A stretch of DNA of 64,000 bases from CAVVSD01 sp963837655 (lineage in GTDB: Bacteria; Actinomycetota; Thermoleophilia; Solirubrobacterales; Solirubrobacteraceae): NCBI GenBank assembly GCA_963837655.1, contig CAWIOK010000002.1, positions 62,001 through 126,000 on the forward strand, read 5' to 3'. Below are positions 45,823 to 53,009 of the stretch, one piece after another. A program made the position numbers and the translations under genes. The notes beneath the pieces were generated by a model, which was not told where the DNA came from, made no database searches, and saw nothing but the letters and a program-made list of their open reading frames with translations. Within the stretch, counting starts at the first letter, position 1; each line of letters starts with the position of its first letter.

Positions 45823-47262
45823 ATGAACGACGCAGCCACAACACCGCAGGACAAGAAGTGGCTGGCGCTCGCACTACTTGCCGCCGCCCAGTTCGTCGTC
45901 GTCCTCGACGCATCCATCGTGAACGTCGCGCTGCCGTCCATCGGCCGTGACCTCGACTTCGCCCAGGACAACCTGTCCTGGGTCGTGAACGCCTACACGC
46001 TCTTCTTCGGCGGCTTCCTGCTGCTTGGAGGGCGCCTCGCCGACCTCCTCGGCCGCCGCCGGATGTTCATCACCGGCCTCATCGTCTTCGCCCTCGCATC
46101 GCTCGCCGGTGGTCTCGCGCAGAGCGACCTCTGGCTGATCGTCGCGCGCGCCGTGCAGGGGCTCGGCGCCGCGCTCCTGTCGCCCGCCGCGCTGTCGATC
46201 GTCACCCGGACCTTCGCCGAGGGCGCCGAGCGCAACAAGGCGCTGGGCGTCTGGGGCGGCGTGGCCGGCTCCGGCGGCGCCGCGGGCGTGCTGCTCGGTG
46301 GCGTGCTCACCGACGCCCTCAGCTGGGAGTGGGTGCTGTTCGTCAACGTCCCGATCGGCCTGATCGTGGCTGCGCTGGCGCCGATGCTCGTCGCCGAGAG
46401 CCGCAACGACGCGGCGCACCGCTCCTTCGACCTCGGGGGCGCCTTCACGGTGACCGCCGGCCTGTCGATCCTGGTGTACGCGCTCGTCGACGCGGAGAGC
46501 GCCGGCTGGGGCTCCACACAGACGATCGGCCTGCTCGCGCTGTCCGTCGCGCTGCTCGCGGCGTTCCTGGCCATCGAGTCGCAGGCACGCAGCCCGCTGC
46601 TGCCGCTGAGCATCTTCCGGCTGCGGACGCTGAGCGCCTCCAACGCCGTCGGCCTGCTCATCGGCATGTCGCTGTTCTCGATGTTCTTCTTCCTGTCGCT
46701 CTACATGCAGCAGGTCCTGGGCTACGACGCCATGAAGGCCGGCCTGGCGTACCTGCCGCTCGCGCTGACGATCATCGTCGCCGCCGGTGTCGCGTCCCAG
46801 CTCGTGACCCGGCTGGGTTTCAAGCCGGTGCTGATGGGAGGCATGCTCCTGGTCGCGGTGGGGCTCGTGTGGCTCTCGCGGGTGCCGGCCGACGGCCGCT
46901 ACACGACCGACCTCCTCGGGCCGATGGTCATCGCCGGGGCAGGGCTGGGCTTCTCGTTCGTGCCGGTCACGATCGGCGCGCTCGCGGGGACCAAGCCCCA
47001 TGAGGCAGGCCTGGCCTCGGGCATCATCAACACGTCCCAGCAGGTGGGCGGCGCGCTCGGCGTCGCGCTGCTCTCCACGGTGGCGTTCGCCAACGTGAAC
47101 GAGTTCCGCCCCGATCCCGTCGCGCTCACCGACGGCTTCGGGAACGCGTTCCTCGTCGGCGCCGGCTTCGCGTTCGCCGGCTTCCTCATCGCGGCCCTGG
47201 CGGTGCGGGGCGCCGACAGCGAGGCGATGAAGGGCGTCGAGGCGGTCCCGGTCGCCGGGTAA
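45823..47262 (+). CDS. DHA2-type (EmrB/QacA) drug efflux MFS transporter
   Basis: A 479-residue, 14-helix proton-coupled exporter. Helix 1 has FVVVLDASIVNVALPSIGRD (DHA2 motif D), motif A is GGRLADLLGRRRMF, motif C appears as GVAGSGGAAGVLLGGVLTD, and PLLPLSIFRLRTL is the usual loop between helices 8 and 9. ATG 45823 has GCAGGAG upstream. Control by the divergent TetR through the 20-bp operator is likely. Confidence 0.93.
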   Translation: MNDAATTPQDKKWLALALLAAAQFVVVLDASIVNVALPSIGRDLDFAQDNLSWVVNAYTLFFGGFLLLGGRLADLLGRRRMFITGLIVFALASLAGGLAQSDLWLIVARAVQGLGAALLSPAALSIVTRTFAEGAERNKALGVWGGVAGSGGAAGVLLGGVLTDALSWEWVLFVNVPIGLIVAALAPMLVAESRNDAAHRSFDLGGAFTVTAGLSILVYALVDAESAGWGSTQTIGLLALSVALLAAFLAIESQARSPLLPLSIFRLRTLSASNAVGLLIGMSLFSMFFFLSLYMQQVLGYDAMKAGLAYLPLALTIIVAAGVASQLVTRLGFKPVLMGGMLLVAVGLVWLSRVPADGRYTTDLLGPMVIAGAGLGFSFVPVTIGALAGTKPHEAGLASGIINTSQQVGGALGVALLSTVAFANVNEFRPDPVALTDGFGNAFLVGAGFAFAGFLIAALAVRGADSEAMKGVEAVPVAG

Positions 47263-47275
47263 CGTCACGGGCCGC

Positions 47276-48505
47276 GTGGCCGGCCCGTTCCAGATCGACA
47301 GCACGGACCCCGGCTCGCGTGCGCGAGCCGGGGTGCTGTACACGCCGCACGGCGACATCCGGACCCCGGCGTTCGTCCCGCTCGCCACGAAGGCGACGGT
47401 CAAGGGCCTGGAGCCGCGCGAGGTCACCGAGCTCGGCTACGACCTGATCCTCGGCAACACGTACCACCTGTTCCTGGAGCCCGGCCACGAGCTCATCGCC
47501 CGCTTCGGCGGCCTCCACGACTTCATGGGGTGGAACGGGCCGATCATCACCGACTCCGGTGGGTTCCAGGTCTTCTCGATGGGCTACGGCAACGTCGCCG
47601 CCGAGATCAAGAAGACCGGCGGCCCGACCGGCTCGCCCAGCGCCGTGCGCATCGAGGAGCGCGGCGTGACGTTCCGCTCGCACATCGACGGGTCCAAGCG
47701 CTTCATGGCGCCGGAGACGTCGATGGAGGTCCAGGCGGCGCTGGGCTCGGACATCGCGCTCGTGTTCGACGAGTGCACGCCGTTCCACGTGACCCGCGAG
47801 TACACCGCCCGGTCGACCGAGCGCACGCACCGCTGGCTCGAGCGCTGCCTGGACTGGCACGACCGCCACGGCCCCGAGGGCCAGCTGGTCTTCGGGATCG
47901 TGCAGGGGGGCGTGTTCGAGGACCTCCGGACCGAGTCGGCGCACGTCATCGCCGCCAGCCGCGCCGACGGCGTGGCGATCGGGGGCTCGCTCGGGGCGGA
48001 CAAGCCACAGATGCACGGCGTCGTGGAGATGGCGACCGGCGTGCTGGGCGGCGACTTCGAGCACAAGCCGCGCCATCTGCTCGGGATCGGCGACGTCGAC
48101 GACCTCATCCGCGGCGTCGAGCTCGGCATCGACACGTTCGACTGCGTGATGCCCACGCGCCTCGCGCGCCACGGCGTCGCGATCGTGCCGGAGCCCGAGA
48201 AGCGCTGGCGCGTGGACCTGTCCGCGGCGCGCTTCAAGGAGAGCGACGATCCGATCATGCAGGACTGCCCGTGCCCGGCGTGCGCGGCCGGCATGTCGCG
48301 CGGGTACCTGCGCTACCTGGCCAAGCACCGCGAGCTGACCGGCGCGCGGATGCTGACGCTGCACAACCTCGCCTACCTCTCGCGCCTCATGGCCGACCTC
48401 CGTGCGGCGATCGGCGAGGGCCGCCTGGCCGAGCGCGCCGCGGCGCTGCGGGCGGGCGACGCGCCGCGGGTCCTGGCCGGCCACGCCGGCGCCGTGCCTC
48501 GCTAG
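47276..48505 (+). CDS. tgt: queuine tRNA-ribosyltransferase
   Basis: A 409-residue TIM-barrel enzyme that exchanges guanine 34 for preQ1 or queuine in GUN tRNAs. Substrate-site residues are in IITDSGGFQVFSMG, VQGGVFEDLR, and GGSLGADKPQM; the nucleophilic Asp in GIDTFDCVMPTRLARHG; zinc ligands in CPCPAC with the later LHNLAYL His. No preQ1 synthesis genes are in view, so the cell may salvage its substrate or encode them elsewhere. GTG 47276 starts the frame with a modest ribosome-binding site. Confidence 0.95.
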   Translation: MAGPFQIDSTDPGSRARAGVLYTPHGDIRTPAFVPLATKATVKGLEPREVTELGYDLILGNTYHLFLEPGHELIARFGGLHDFMGWNGPIITDSGGFQVFSMGYGNVAAEIKKTGGPTGSPSAVRIEERGVTFRSHIDGSKRFMAPETSMEVQAALGSDIALVFDECTPFHVTREYTARSTERTHRWLERCLDWHDRHGPEGQLVFGIVQGGVFEDLRTESAHVIAASRADGVAIGGSLGADKPQMHGVVEMATGVLGGDFEHKPRHLLGIGDVDDLIRGVELGIDTFDCVMPTRLARHGVAIVPEPEKRWRVDLSAARFKESDDPIMQDCPCPACAAGMSRGYLRYLAKHRELTGARMLTLHNLAYLSRLMADLRAAIGEGRLAERAAALRAGDAPRVLAGHAGAVPR

Positions 48506-49662
48506 CGCACGTTCTCGTCGATCAGCGAGTTCATCTGCTGCACGACGGTCGAGAGATCCTGGCCGTCGATGTCGCGGGTCGTGACCTCCCGGCCGCCGCC
48601 CGAGGAGCTGAGCGCGATCGCGGCGGCCGCGATGCCTGCGACGACGAGTGCGAGGACGACCAGGAGCCACCCGCGGTTGCTCTTGCGGGCGGGTTCGGCG
48701 TACTGCTCGTCGCGGACGGGGCCGGGAGGCGCGGGCCGCGGCTGGCGGGGTGCGCGCGGCGTGCGCTGTGGCTGCGCGGGCGGGACGACCCGGGTCGCCG
48801 AGGTGCGCTCGCGGCGCACCACGCGCGTGCTGTCGTCGCTGTCCTTGCCCGCGGACTCCAGCGCGCGGCGCATCTGCTCGGCGTCGGCGTAGCGGTCCTC
48901 CGGCTCGAGCTCCAGCGCGCGGTCGACCGCGTCGGCGAGTGCCGGTGACACCGCGGGGTTGACCTCGTCGAGCCGCGGTGGGTGCTCGCGCTGCTGCGCG
49001 AGTGCAAGCTCCGTCAGCGACGTCGCCTCGTAGGGGAGACGCCCGGCCAGCAGCTGGTAGGTCACGACGCCGAGGCCGTAGAGGTCGGAGCGCGGCGTGG
49101 CGACCTCGCCGTGCGCCTGCTCGGGCGCGAGGTACGCCGCGGTGCCGAGCACCGAGCCGGCCTGGGTGATCGCCGACCCGTCGGTGGCCTTGGCGATCCC
49201 GAAGTCGGCCAGCTTGACCTGGCCCTCCTCGGAGCGCAGGAGGTTGCCCGGCTTGACGTCGCGGTGCACGACCCCGTTGCGGTGGGCGTAGTGCAGTCCC
49301 CGGCAGGACCCGTCGACCAGATCGAGCGCGTCACGGACGGAGAGCTTGCCCTCGTCGCGCAGGATCTGCGCCCCGGACTGGCCGCGGATGTACTCCATGA
49401 CGATGTAGTGACGCCCGCTCGTGTCGTCGAGCCCGAAGTCGAAGACCTGCACGATGTTCGGGTGCACCAGGCGTGCGGCGGCGAGCGCCTCGCGACGGAA
49501 GCGAGACACGAACTGCGTGTCGTCCGCGAGGTGCTCGGCCAGCAGCTTCACCGCGACGTAGCGCTCCAGGCGCCGGTCGAACGCCAACACGACGGTCGAC
49601 ATGCCACCGGCGCCCAGCCGGTCGCCGAGCTCGTAGCGCCCGACGATCACCTCGGCGCTCAC
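48502..49662 (-). CDS. Hanks-type serine/threonine protein kinase, single TM helix
   Basis: A 386-residue membrane kinase. The glycine loop is GDRLGAGGMSTVVLAFD, the ATP-binding Lys in YVAVKLLAEHL, catalytic loop VVHRDVKPGNLL, DFG in KLADFGIAKATD, APE in YLAPEQAHGE. A Pro/Arg-rich juxtamembrane linker (about 270-335) precedes one TM helix (WLLVVLALVVAGIAAAAIAL) and a short extracellular tail of about 35 residues without PASTA repeats. Start GTG 49662 follows GGAGA and overlaps the stop of an upstream mini-ORF (GTGA). Confidence 0.93.
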   Translation of the reverse strand: MSAEVIVGRYELGDRLGAGGMSTVVLAFDRRLERYVAVKLLAEHLADDTQFVSRFRREALAAARLVHPNIVQVFDFGLDDTSGRHYIVMEYIRGQSGAQILRDEGKLSVRDALDLVDGSCRGLHYAHRNGVVHRDVKPGNLLRSEEGQVKLADFGIAKATDGSAITQAGSVLGTAAYLAPEQAHGEVATPRSDLYGLGVVTYQLLAGRLPYEATSLTELALAQQREHPPRLDEVNPAVSPALADAVDRALELEPEDRYADAEQMRRALESAGKDSDDSTRVVRRERTSATRVVPPAQPQRTPRAPRQPRPAPPGPVRDEQYAEPARKSNRGWLLVVLALVVAGIAAAAIALSSSGGGREVTTRDIDGQDLSTVVQQMNSLIDENVR

Positions 49663-49709
49663 GTCGGCATCTCCAGCGCGCAAGCGAAGACGAGGTCTTC
49701 GCCGCTCAC
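49659..49709 (-). CDS. mini-ORF 2 (16 aa) coupled to kinase start
   Basis: GTG 49709 opens MSGEDLVFACALEMPT, whose TGA overlaps the kinase GTG start by GTGA. It has its own ribosome-binding site GGAGATGCGAAC, a near copy of the site in front of the kinase (GGAGATGCCGAC). The start codon itself overlaps the stop of mini-ORF 1. The hairpin GCGAAGAC-GAG-GTCTTCGC (49684-49702) lies inside it. This is a duplicated start region kept in perfect coupling order. Confidence 0.45.
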   Translation of the reverse strand: MSGEDLVFACALEMPT

Positions 49710-49785
49710 GTTCGCATCTCCGGCCCGCGCGCGTTGGGTCGCTCAGCGACCCAACCGCAAGCGAAGACGAGGTCTTCGCCGCTCA
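49679..49785. repeat. 30-bp exact direct repeat carrying short-loop hairpins
   Basis: The 30 bases at 49679-49708 recur without change at 49756-49785; each contains the hairpin GCGAAGAC-GAG-GTCTTCGC. Between them lies a third hairpin with a 10-bp stem. The flanking motif ACGTGAGCG with its ribosome-binding site is also repeated in front of the kinase, so the whole 125-base region reads as an imperfect tandem duplication. Confidence 0.8.
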
Positions 49786-49786
49786 A
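49706..49786 (-). CDS. mini-ORF 1 (26 aa) coupled to lipoprotein stop
   Basis: TTG 49786 overlaps the lipoprotein stop (TTGA) and opens a 26-residue frame that begins MSGEDLVFACGWVAERPN and ends EMRT, stopping in a TGA that overlaps the start of mini-ORF 2. Its first ten residues equal those of mini-ORF 2. Two hairpins with 3-base loops lie within: GCGAAGAC/GTCTTCGC (49761-49779) and GTTGGGTCGC/GCGACCCAAC (49733-49755). Confidence 0.4.
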   Translation of the reverse strand: MSGEDLVFACGWVAERPNARGPEMRT

Positions 49787-50304
49787 GGGGTCACCCCGGC
49801 GCCGCCGCTGGTGTCGCCCGGCACCGTCGCGGCGGGCGTCGTCGGCGTCGCCTGCGGGACGGTCGGCGTGGTCGTGGGCGGGACCGTCGGCGTGGTGTCC
49901 GGTGGGGCCGTCGGCACCGTCTCGGTCACGGTTGGGATCGCCTCGGTGACCGTCTCCTGCGGCGCGGTCTGGGTCTGCGTCTGCGTCTCCGTGCGCGAGT
50001 TGCACGCCGAGATCGCCGTCGACTGGAGCTGCTCGGCTCCCTGGCGCAGGTTGGCGACGAGCTTCTCGTCGGTCGACGCGGGCAGGTTGTCGATCGCCTG
50101 CTGCACCTGGCGCAGCTGCCCGTCGATGCCGTCGCACTCGCCACGGTCGACGAACTCCTGGACGTCGGAGATCTGCGCCTTGAGATCGTCGGCGCTCTTC
50201 TGCGGGATGCCGCCCTTGACGCCGCTGCCCGCGCAGGAGGCCGCGAACGCGGCGAGGAGGCCGACGGAGAAGGCCGTGACGAGCAGGACTGCGCTGCGGC
50301 GCAC
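49783..50304 (-). CDS. probable lipoprotein with Thr/Pro/Val-rich tail
   Basis: A 173-residue secreted protein. The N-terminus VRRSAVLLVTAFSVGLLAAF followed by AASCAG is a lipoprotein signal with the acylated Cys near residue 24. A helical middle (DLKAQISDVQEFVDRGECDG, QLRQVQQAIDNLPAS, LRQGAEQLQSTAISAC) has two Cys that may form a disulfide. The last 60 residues are a low-complexity Thr/Pro/Val/Gln tail, probably a cell-wall-spanning spacer. It lies between the phosphoesterase and kinase genes on one strand and may act with the kinase outside the membrane (inference). GTG 50304 is 2 bases after the preceding stop. Confidence 0.75.
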   Translation of the reverse strand: MRRSAVLLVTAFSVGLLAAFAASCAGSGVKGGIPQKSADDLKAQISDVQEFVDRGECDGIDGQLRQVQQAIDNLPASTDEKLVANLRQGAEQLQSTAISACNSRTETQTQTQTAPQETVTEAIPTVTETVPTAPPDTTPTVPPTTTPTVPQATPTTPAATVPGDTSGGAGVTP

Positions 50305-50306
50305 GG

Positions 50307-51038
50307 CTACTGACCGTACCCGAGGCGATCCGCGAGCGATCCCGGAAGGCCGGCGGCGCGGATCGCCGCCGCGGCGCCGTCGATGTCGTACTCGACGCGG
50401 TGCCACGTCGCGGTCCAGGCCTCGGTGTCCAGCAGGAGCCACGCGGCGCGCGGATCGCCGTCGCGCGGCTGGCCGACGCTGCCGGGGTTCAGCAGCCACT
50501 CGCCGGACGCCAGGTCGGCGATCTCGCCGATCTCGCGCGGCGTGCCCGTGGCCTCAGCCTCCGAGTCGCGGTTGAACGACAGCGCGACGTGCGAGTGCCC
50601 GACCACGCTGATGCGCTGCGACTGGGCCGTCAGGCAGAGATCGGCGAGCATCGAGCTCAGGACGTACTCCCAGATCGGGTCGCGCGGGCTGGCGTGGTAG
50701 AGGCCGATGCCCTCGGCCTCACCCTCGGGCGAGAGGCTCCGCAGGAAATCCAGGTGCTCGTCCTCGATCACGCCCTGCGTCCAATGCGCGGCCAGAGCGG
50801 CGCCACGGGAGAACTCGTCGAGCGCCAGATCACCGGTCACGGCGAGGTCGTGGTTGCCCGCGAGGACGATCGAGCAGCGCTCGCGGGCGAGCGCGACGCA
50901 CGCGTTCGGATCGGCGCCGTAGCCCACGAGATCGCCCAGGCACCAGACGGCGTCGACGCCCTGCTCGGCCGTGGCGGCGAGGACAGCCTCGAAGGCGTGG
51001 CGGTTGCCGTGGACGTCAGAGAGGAGGGCGGTGCGCAT
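50307..51038 (-). CDS. metallophosphoesterase (YfcE/diadenosine tetraphosphatase-like)
   Basis: A 243-residue calcineurin-fold phosphoesterase. Metal ligands appear in order: LLSDVHGNRHAF, WCLGDLVGYGADPN, VLAGNHDLAV, and later VVGHSHVAL with NPGSVGQPRDGDPRAAW. The substrate is probably a small phosphodiester or a protein. ATG 51038 is preferred over TTG 51044. It leads a minus-strand group with the lipoprotein and kinase, so a role as phosphatase partner to the kinase is possible but not shown. Confidence 0.9.
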   Translation of the reverse strand: MRTALLSDVHGNRHAFEAVLAATAEQGVDAVWCLGDLVGYGADPNACVALARERCSIVLAGNHDLAVTGDLALDEFSRGAALAAHWTQGVIEDEHLDFLRSLSPEGEAEGIGLYHASPRDPIWEYVLSSMLADLCLTAQSQRISVVGHSHVALSFNRDSEAEATGTPREIGEIADLASGEWLLNPGSVGQPRDGDPRAAWLLLDTEAWTATWHRVEYDIDGAAAAIRAAGLPGSLADRLGYGQ

Positions 51039-51046
51039 CTGCAACA

Positions 51047-52273
51047 GTGGTGCGGGTGCACCGTCGACGGCTAGGCGTACCGGTCGCCATCGTCGTGGCC
51101 GTGGTCGTCGCGGAGGCAGCTGTGGCGCTCATGTGGCCTCGCCACGGCGTGATCGAACGTGCGCCGGTGCGCGCAGCATCGTACTTCAGCGGGGCGGAGC
51201 TCGAGCGGGCACGTGACTTCCGCCGCACGCAGCTGCTGTTGTCGCTCGGGGTCATGGTGGTCGAGTTGGGCATTCTCGCGCTCCTCGTGGCGCGTCCGCC
51301 ACATCGTCTTCGGGGCCCCTTCCGCCATCCCATCATGGCGGCCGCGCTCGCCGGGGCGGCGCTGTCGTTGCTCGTGAGCGTCGCGCCGCTGCCGTTGCAG
51401 GTGGCCGCGCGCCAGCGCGCGAAGGACGTCGGGCTCGTGACCCAGTCGTGGCCGGGCTATGCGTTCGACCTCGTCCGCACGTGGGCCATCGGCGCGGTGT
51501 TCGCGGCGATCGGCGCCGCGGTCGCCGTCGGGCTCATCCGGCGCATGCCGCGCACCTGGTGGATCCCCGGCTCGGTGGCGGTCGTCGCGTTCGGCGCGAT
51601 CACGACGTACGCCGGGCCGATCGTGCTCGATCCGATCTTCAACAGGTTCACCCCGCTGCCGGCCGGTCAGACGCGCAGCGACGTCCTCGACCTCGCGCGG
51701 CGCGCGGGCGTCGACGTCGACCAGGTCTACGTCATGGACGCCAGCAGGCGGACGACCGCGGCGAACGCCTACGTCAACGGGCTCGGCCACACGAAGCGCG
51801 TCGTGCTCTACGACAACCTCCTGAAGGACTTCAGCCGCGACGAGACGCGGCTCGTCGTCGCACACGAGCTCGGGCACGTCCGCTACGACGACGTGCCGCA
51901 TGGCCTGCTGTGGCTGGCGATCGTGACGCCCTTCGGCATGTTCGCGGCGAGCGTCATGACCCGGCGCCTGGCCCCCGACGAGTCGCAGACCGGGCCCGCG
52001 GTCCTGCCGGCGCTCGCGCTGAGCGTCGCCGTCGTCGTGTTCCTCGTCTCGACCGTGTCCAACCAGCTGTCGCGGCGCATCGAGGCTCGCGCCGACTCGT
52101 ACTCGCTGCAGCTCACGCACGAGCCCGACGCGTTCATCTCCTTCCAGCGCCGCATCGCGCTGCAGAACGTCAGCGATCCGGACCCCTGGGGATGGACGTC
52201 GTTCCTGTTCGGCACGCACCCGACGACGATCGACCGCATCGGGGCCGGGGTCGCGGCGCGTGACGGAAGCTAG
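51047..52273 (+). CDS. M48 family metalloprotease (CAAX protease Ste24-like)
   Basis: A 408-residue integral membrane zinc protease. The zinc motif is VVAHELGHVRYDDV with the third ligand in RIEARADSYSLQ. The core includes DPIFNRFTPLPAGQTRSDVL and AANAYVNGLGHTKRVVLYDN, both typical of the Ste24/HtpX group, and about six hydrophobic helices. Likely role is membrane protein quality control. The GTG start is only 8 bases from the divergent phosphoesterase start; GTGs at 51050 and 51056 are alternatives. Confidence 0.9.
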   Translation: MVRVHRRRLGVPVAIVVAVVVAEAAVALMWPRHGVIERAPVRAASYFSGAELERARDFRRTQLLLSLGVMVVELGILALLVARPPHRLRGPFRHPIMAAALAGAALSLLVSVAPLPLQVAARQRAKDVGLVTQSWPGYAFDLVRTWAIGAVFAAIGAAVAVGLIRRMPRTWWIPGSVAVVAFGAITTYAGPIVLDPIFNRFTPLPAGQTRSDVLDLARRAGVDVDQVYVMDASRRTTAANAYVNGLGHTKRVVLYDNLLKDFSRDETRLVVAHELGHVRYDDVPHGLLWLAIVTPFGMFAASVMTRRLAPDESQTGPAVLPALALSVAVVVFLVSTVSNQLSRRIEARADSYSLQLTHEPDAFISFQRRIALQNVSDPDPWGWTSFLFGTHPTTIDRIGAGVAARDGS

Positions 52274-52581
52274 CCGCCGCGCGGGTCGTCGTCGCCGAGC
52301 TCGGGGAGGTTCTTGATGCCCTCCCGGGTCGACCACTTCGACAGCGCGTCCTGCAGTGCGTCCGACAGCTCGAGGGCGAAGCGGTGCGACAGGTTCACGC
52401 GCGACACGACGACGCCGGGGATCTCCTCGTCCTCGACCTCGTGGTCGACACGAGCGAACGTGATCGTGAACTCGTAGTCCGAGAACGAGACGTTCGCGAA
52501 GTTCGCGTAGGACCCGCCCATGATCTCGGGGGAGAAATGGATGTTGATGTGTCGCTCGGGGCCCTGATCGGCGTCGGACAT
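52270..52581 (-). CDS. DUF3467 domain-containing protein
   Basis: A 103-residue protein dominated by a DUF3467 domain: INIHFSPEIMGGSYANFANV, SFSDYEFTITFARVD, PGVVVSRVNLSHRFALELSD. The family is small, all cytosolic, widespread and of unknown function; some members are encoded near regulators or in phage. ATG 52581 gives the usual length. It is divergent from rlmH with 19 bases between starts and shares a CTAG tail with the M48 gene. Confidence 0.82.
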   Translation of the reverse strand: MSDADQGPERHINIHFSPEIMGGSYANFANVSFSDYEFTITFARVDHEVEDEEIPGVVVSRVNLSHRFALELSDALQDALSKWSTREGIKNLPELGDDDPRGG

Positions 52582-52600
52582 GGACCTACCATCGCAGACG

Positions 52601-53008
52601 ATGCGCTGGACCGTGCTGTCAGTCGGGCGACTGCGTCCTCCGTACGCCGACGACATCGATCACTACTCCCGGCTCCTGCGGCGCTATGCCGCCGTGGAGC
52701 TCGTCGAGGTTCGCGAGGACGACGCGGTCGCGCGGCGCATCCCCGAGCGCTCGTACGTGTCGCTGCTCGCCGACCGTGGCCAGGCGATGGACACGATGGC
52801 GTTCAGCAGATGGGTCCAGACGCGGCGCGAGGCAGCCGTCGACGTCTGCTTCGTCATCGGGGGCGCCTACGGCCTGGACCTCCCGGATGCCCACCACCGG
52901 CTGTCGCTCGGGCCCCTGACGATGCCCCACCAGCTCGCGCGCGTCGTCCTGCTCGAGCAGCTCTACCGCGCCCACAGGATCCTGGCGGGCGAGCCCTACC
53001 ATCACTGA
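52601..53008 (+). CDS. rlmH: 23S rRNA (pseudouridine1915-N3)-methyltransferase RlmH
   Basis: A 135-residue SPOUT methyltransferase modifying helix 69 of 23S rRNA. The start MRWTVLSVGRLRPPYADDI fits the family; the knot region reads FVIGGAYGLDL and LSLGPLTMPHQLARVVLLEQ, ending in the canonical AHRILAGEPYHH. An in-frame ATG at 52580 would overlap the divergent DUF3467 start and is less likely. argS follows immediately. Confidence 0.93.
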   Translation: MRWTVLSVGRLRPPYADDIDHYSRLLRRYAAVELVEVREDDAVARRIPERSYVSLLADRGQAMDTMAFSRWVQTRREAAVDVCFVIGGAYGLDLPDAHHRLSLGPLTMPHQLARVVLLEQLYRAHRILAGEPYHH

Positions 53009-53009
53009 C

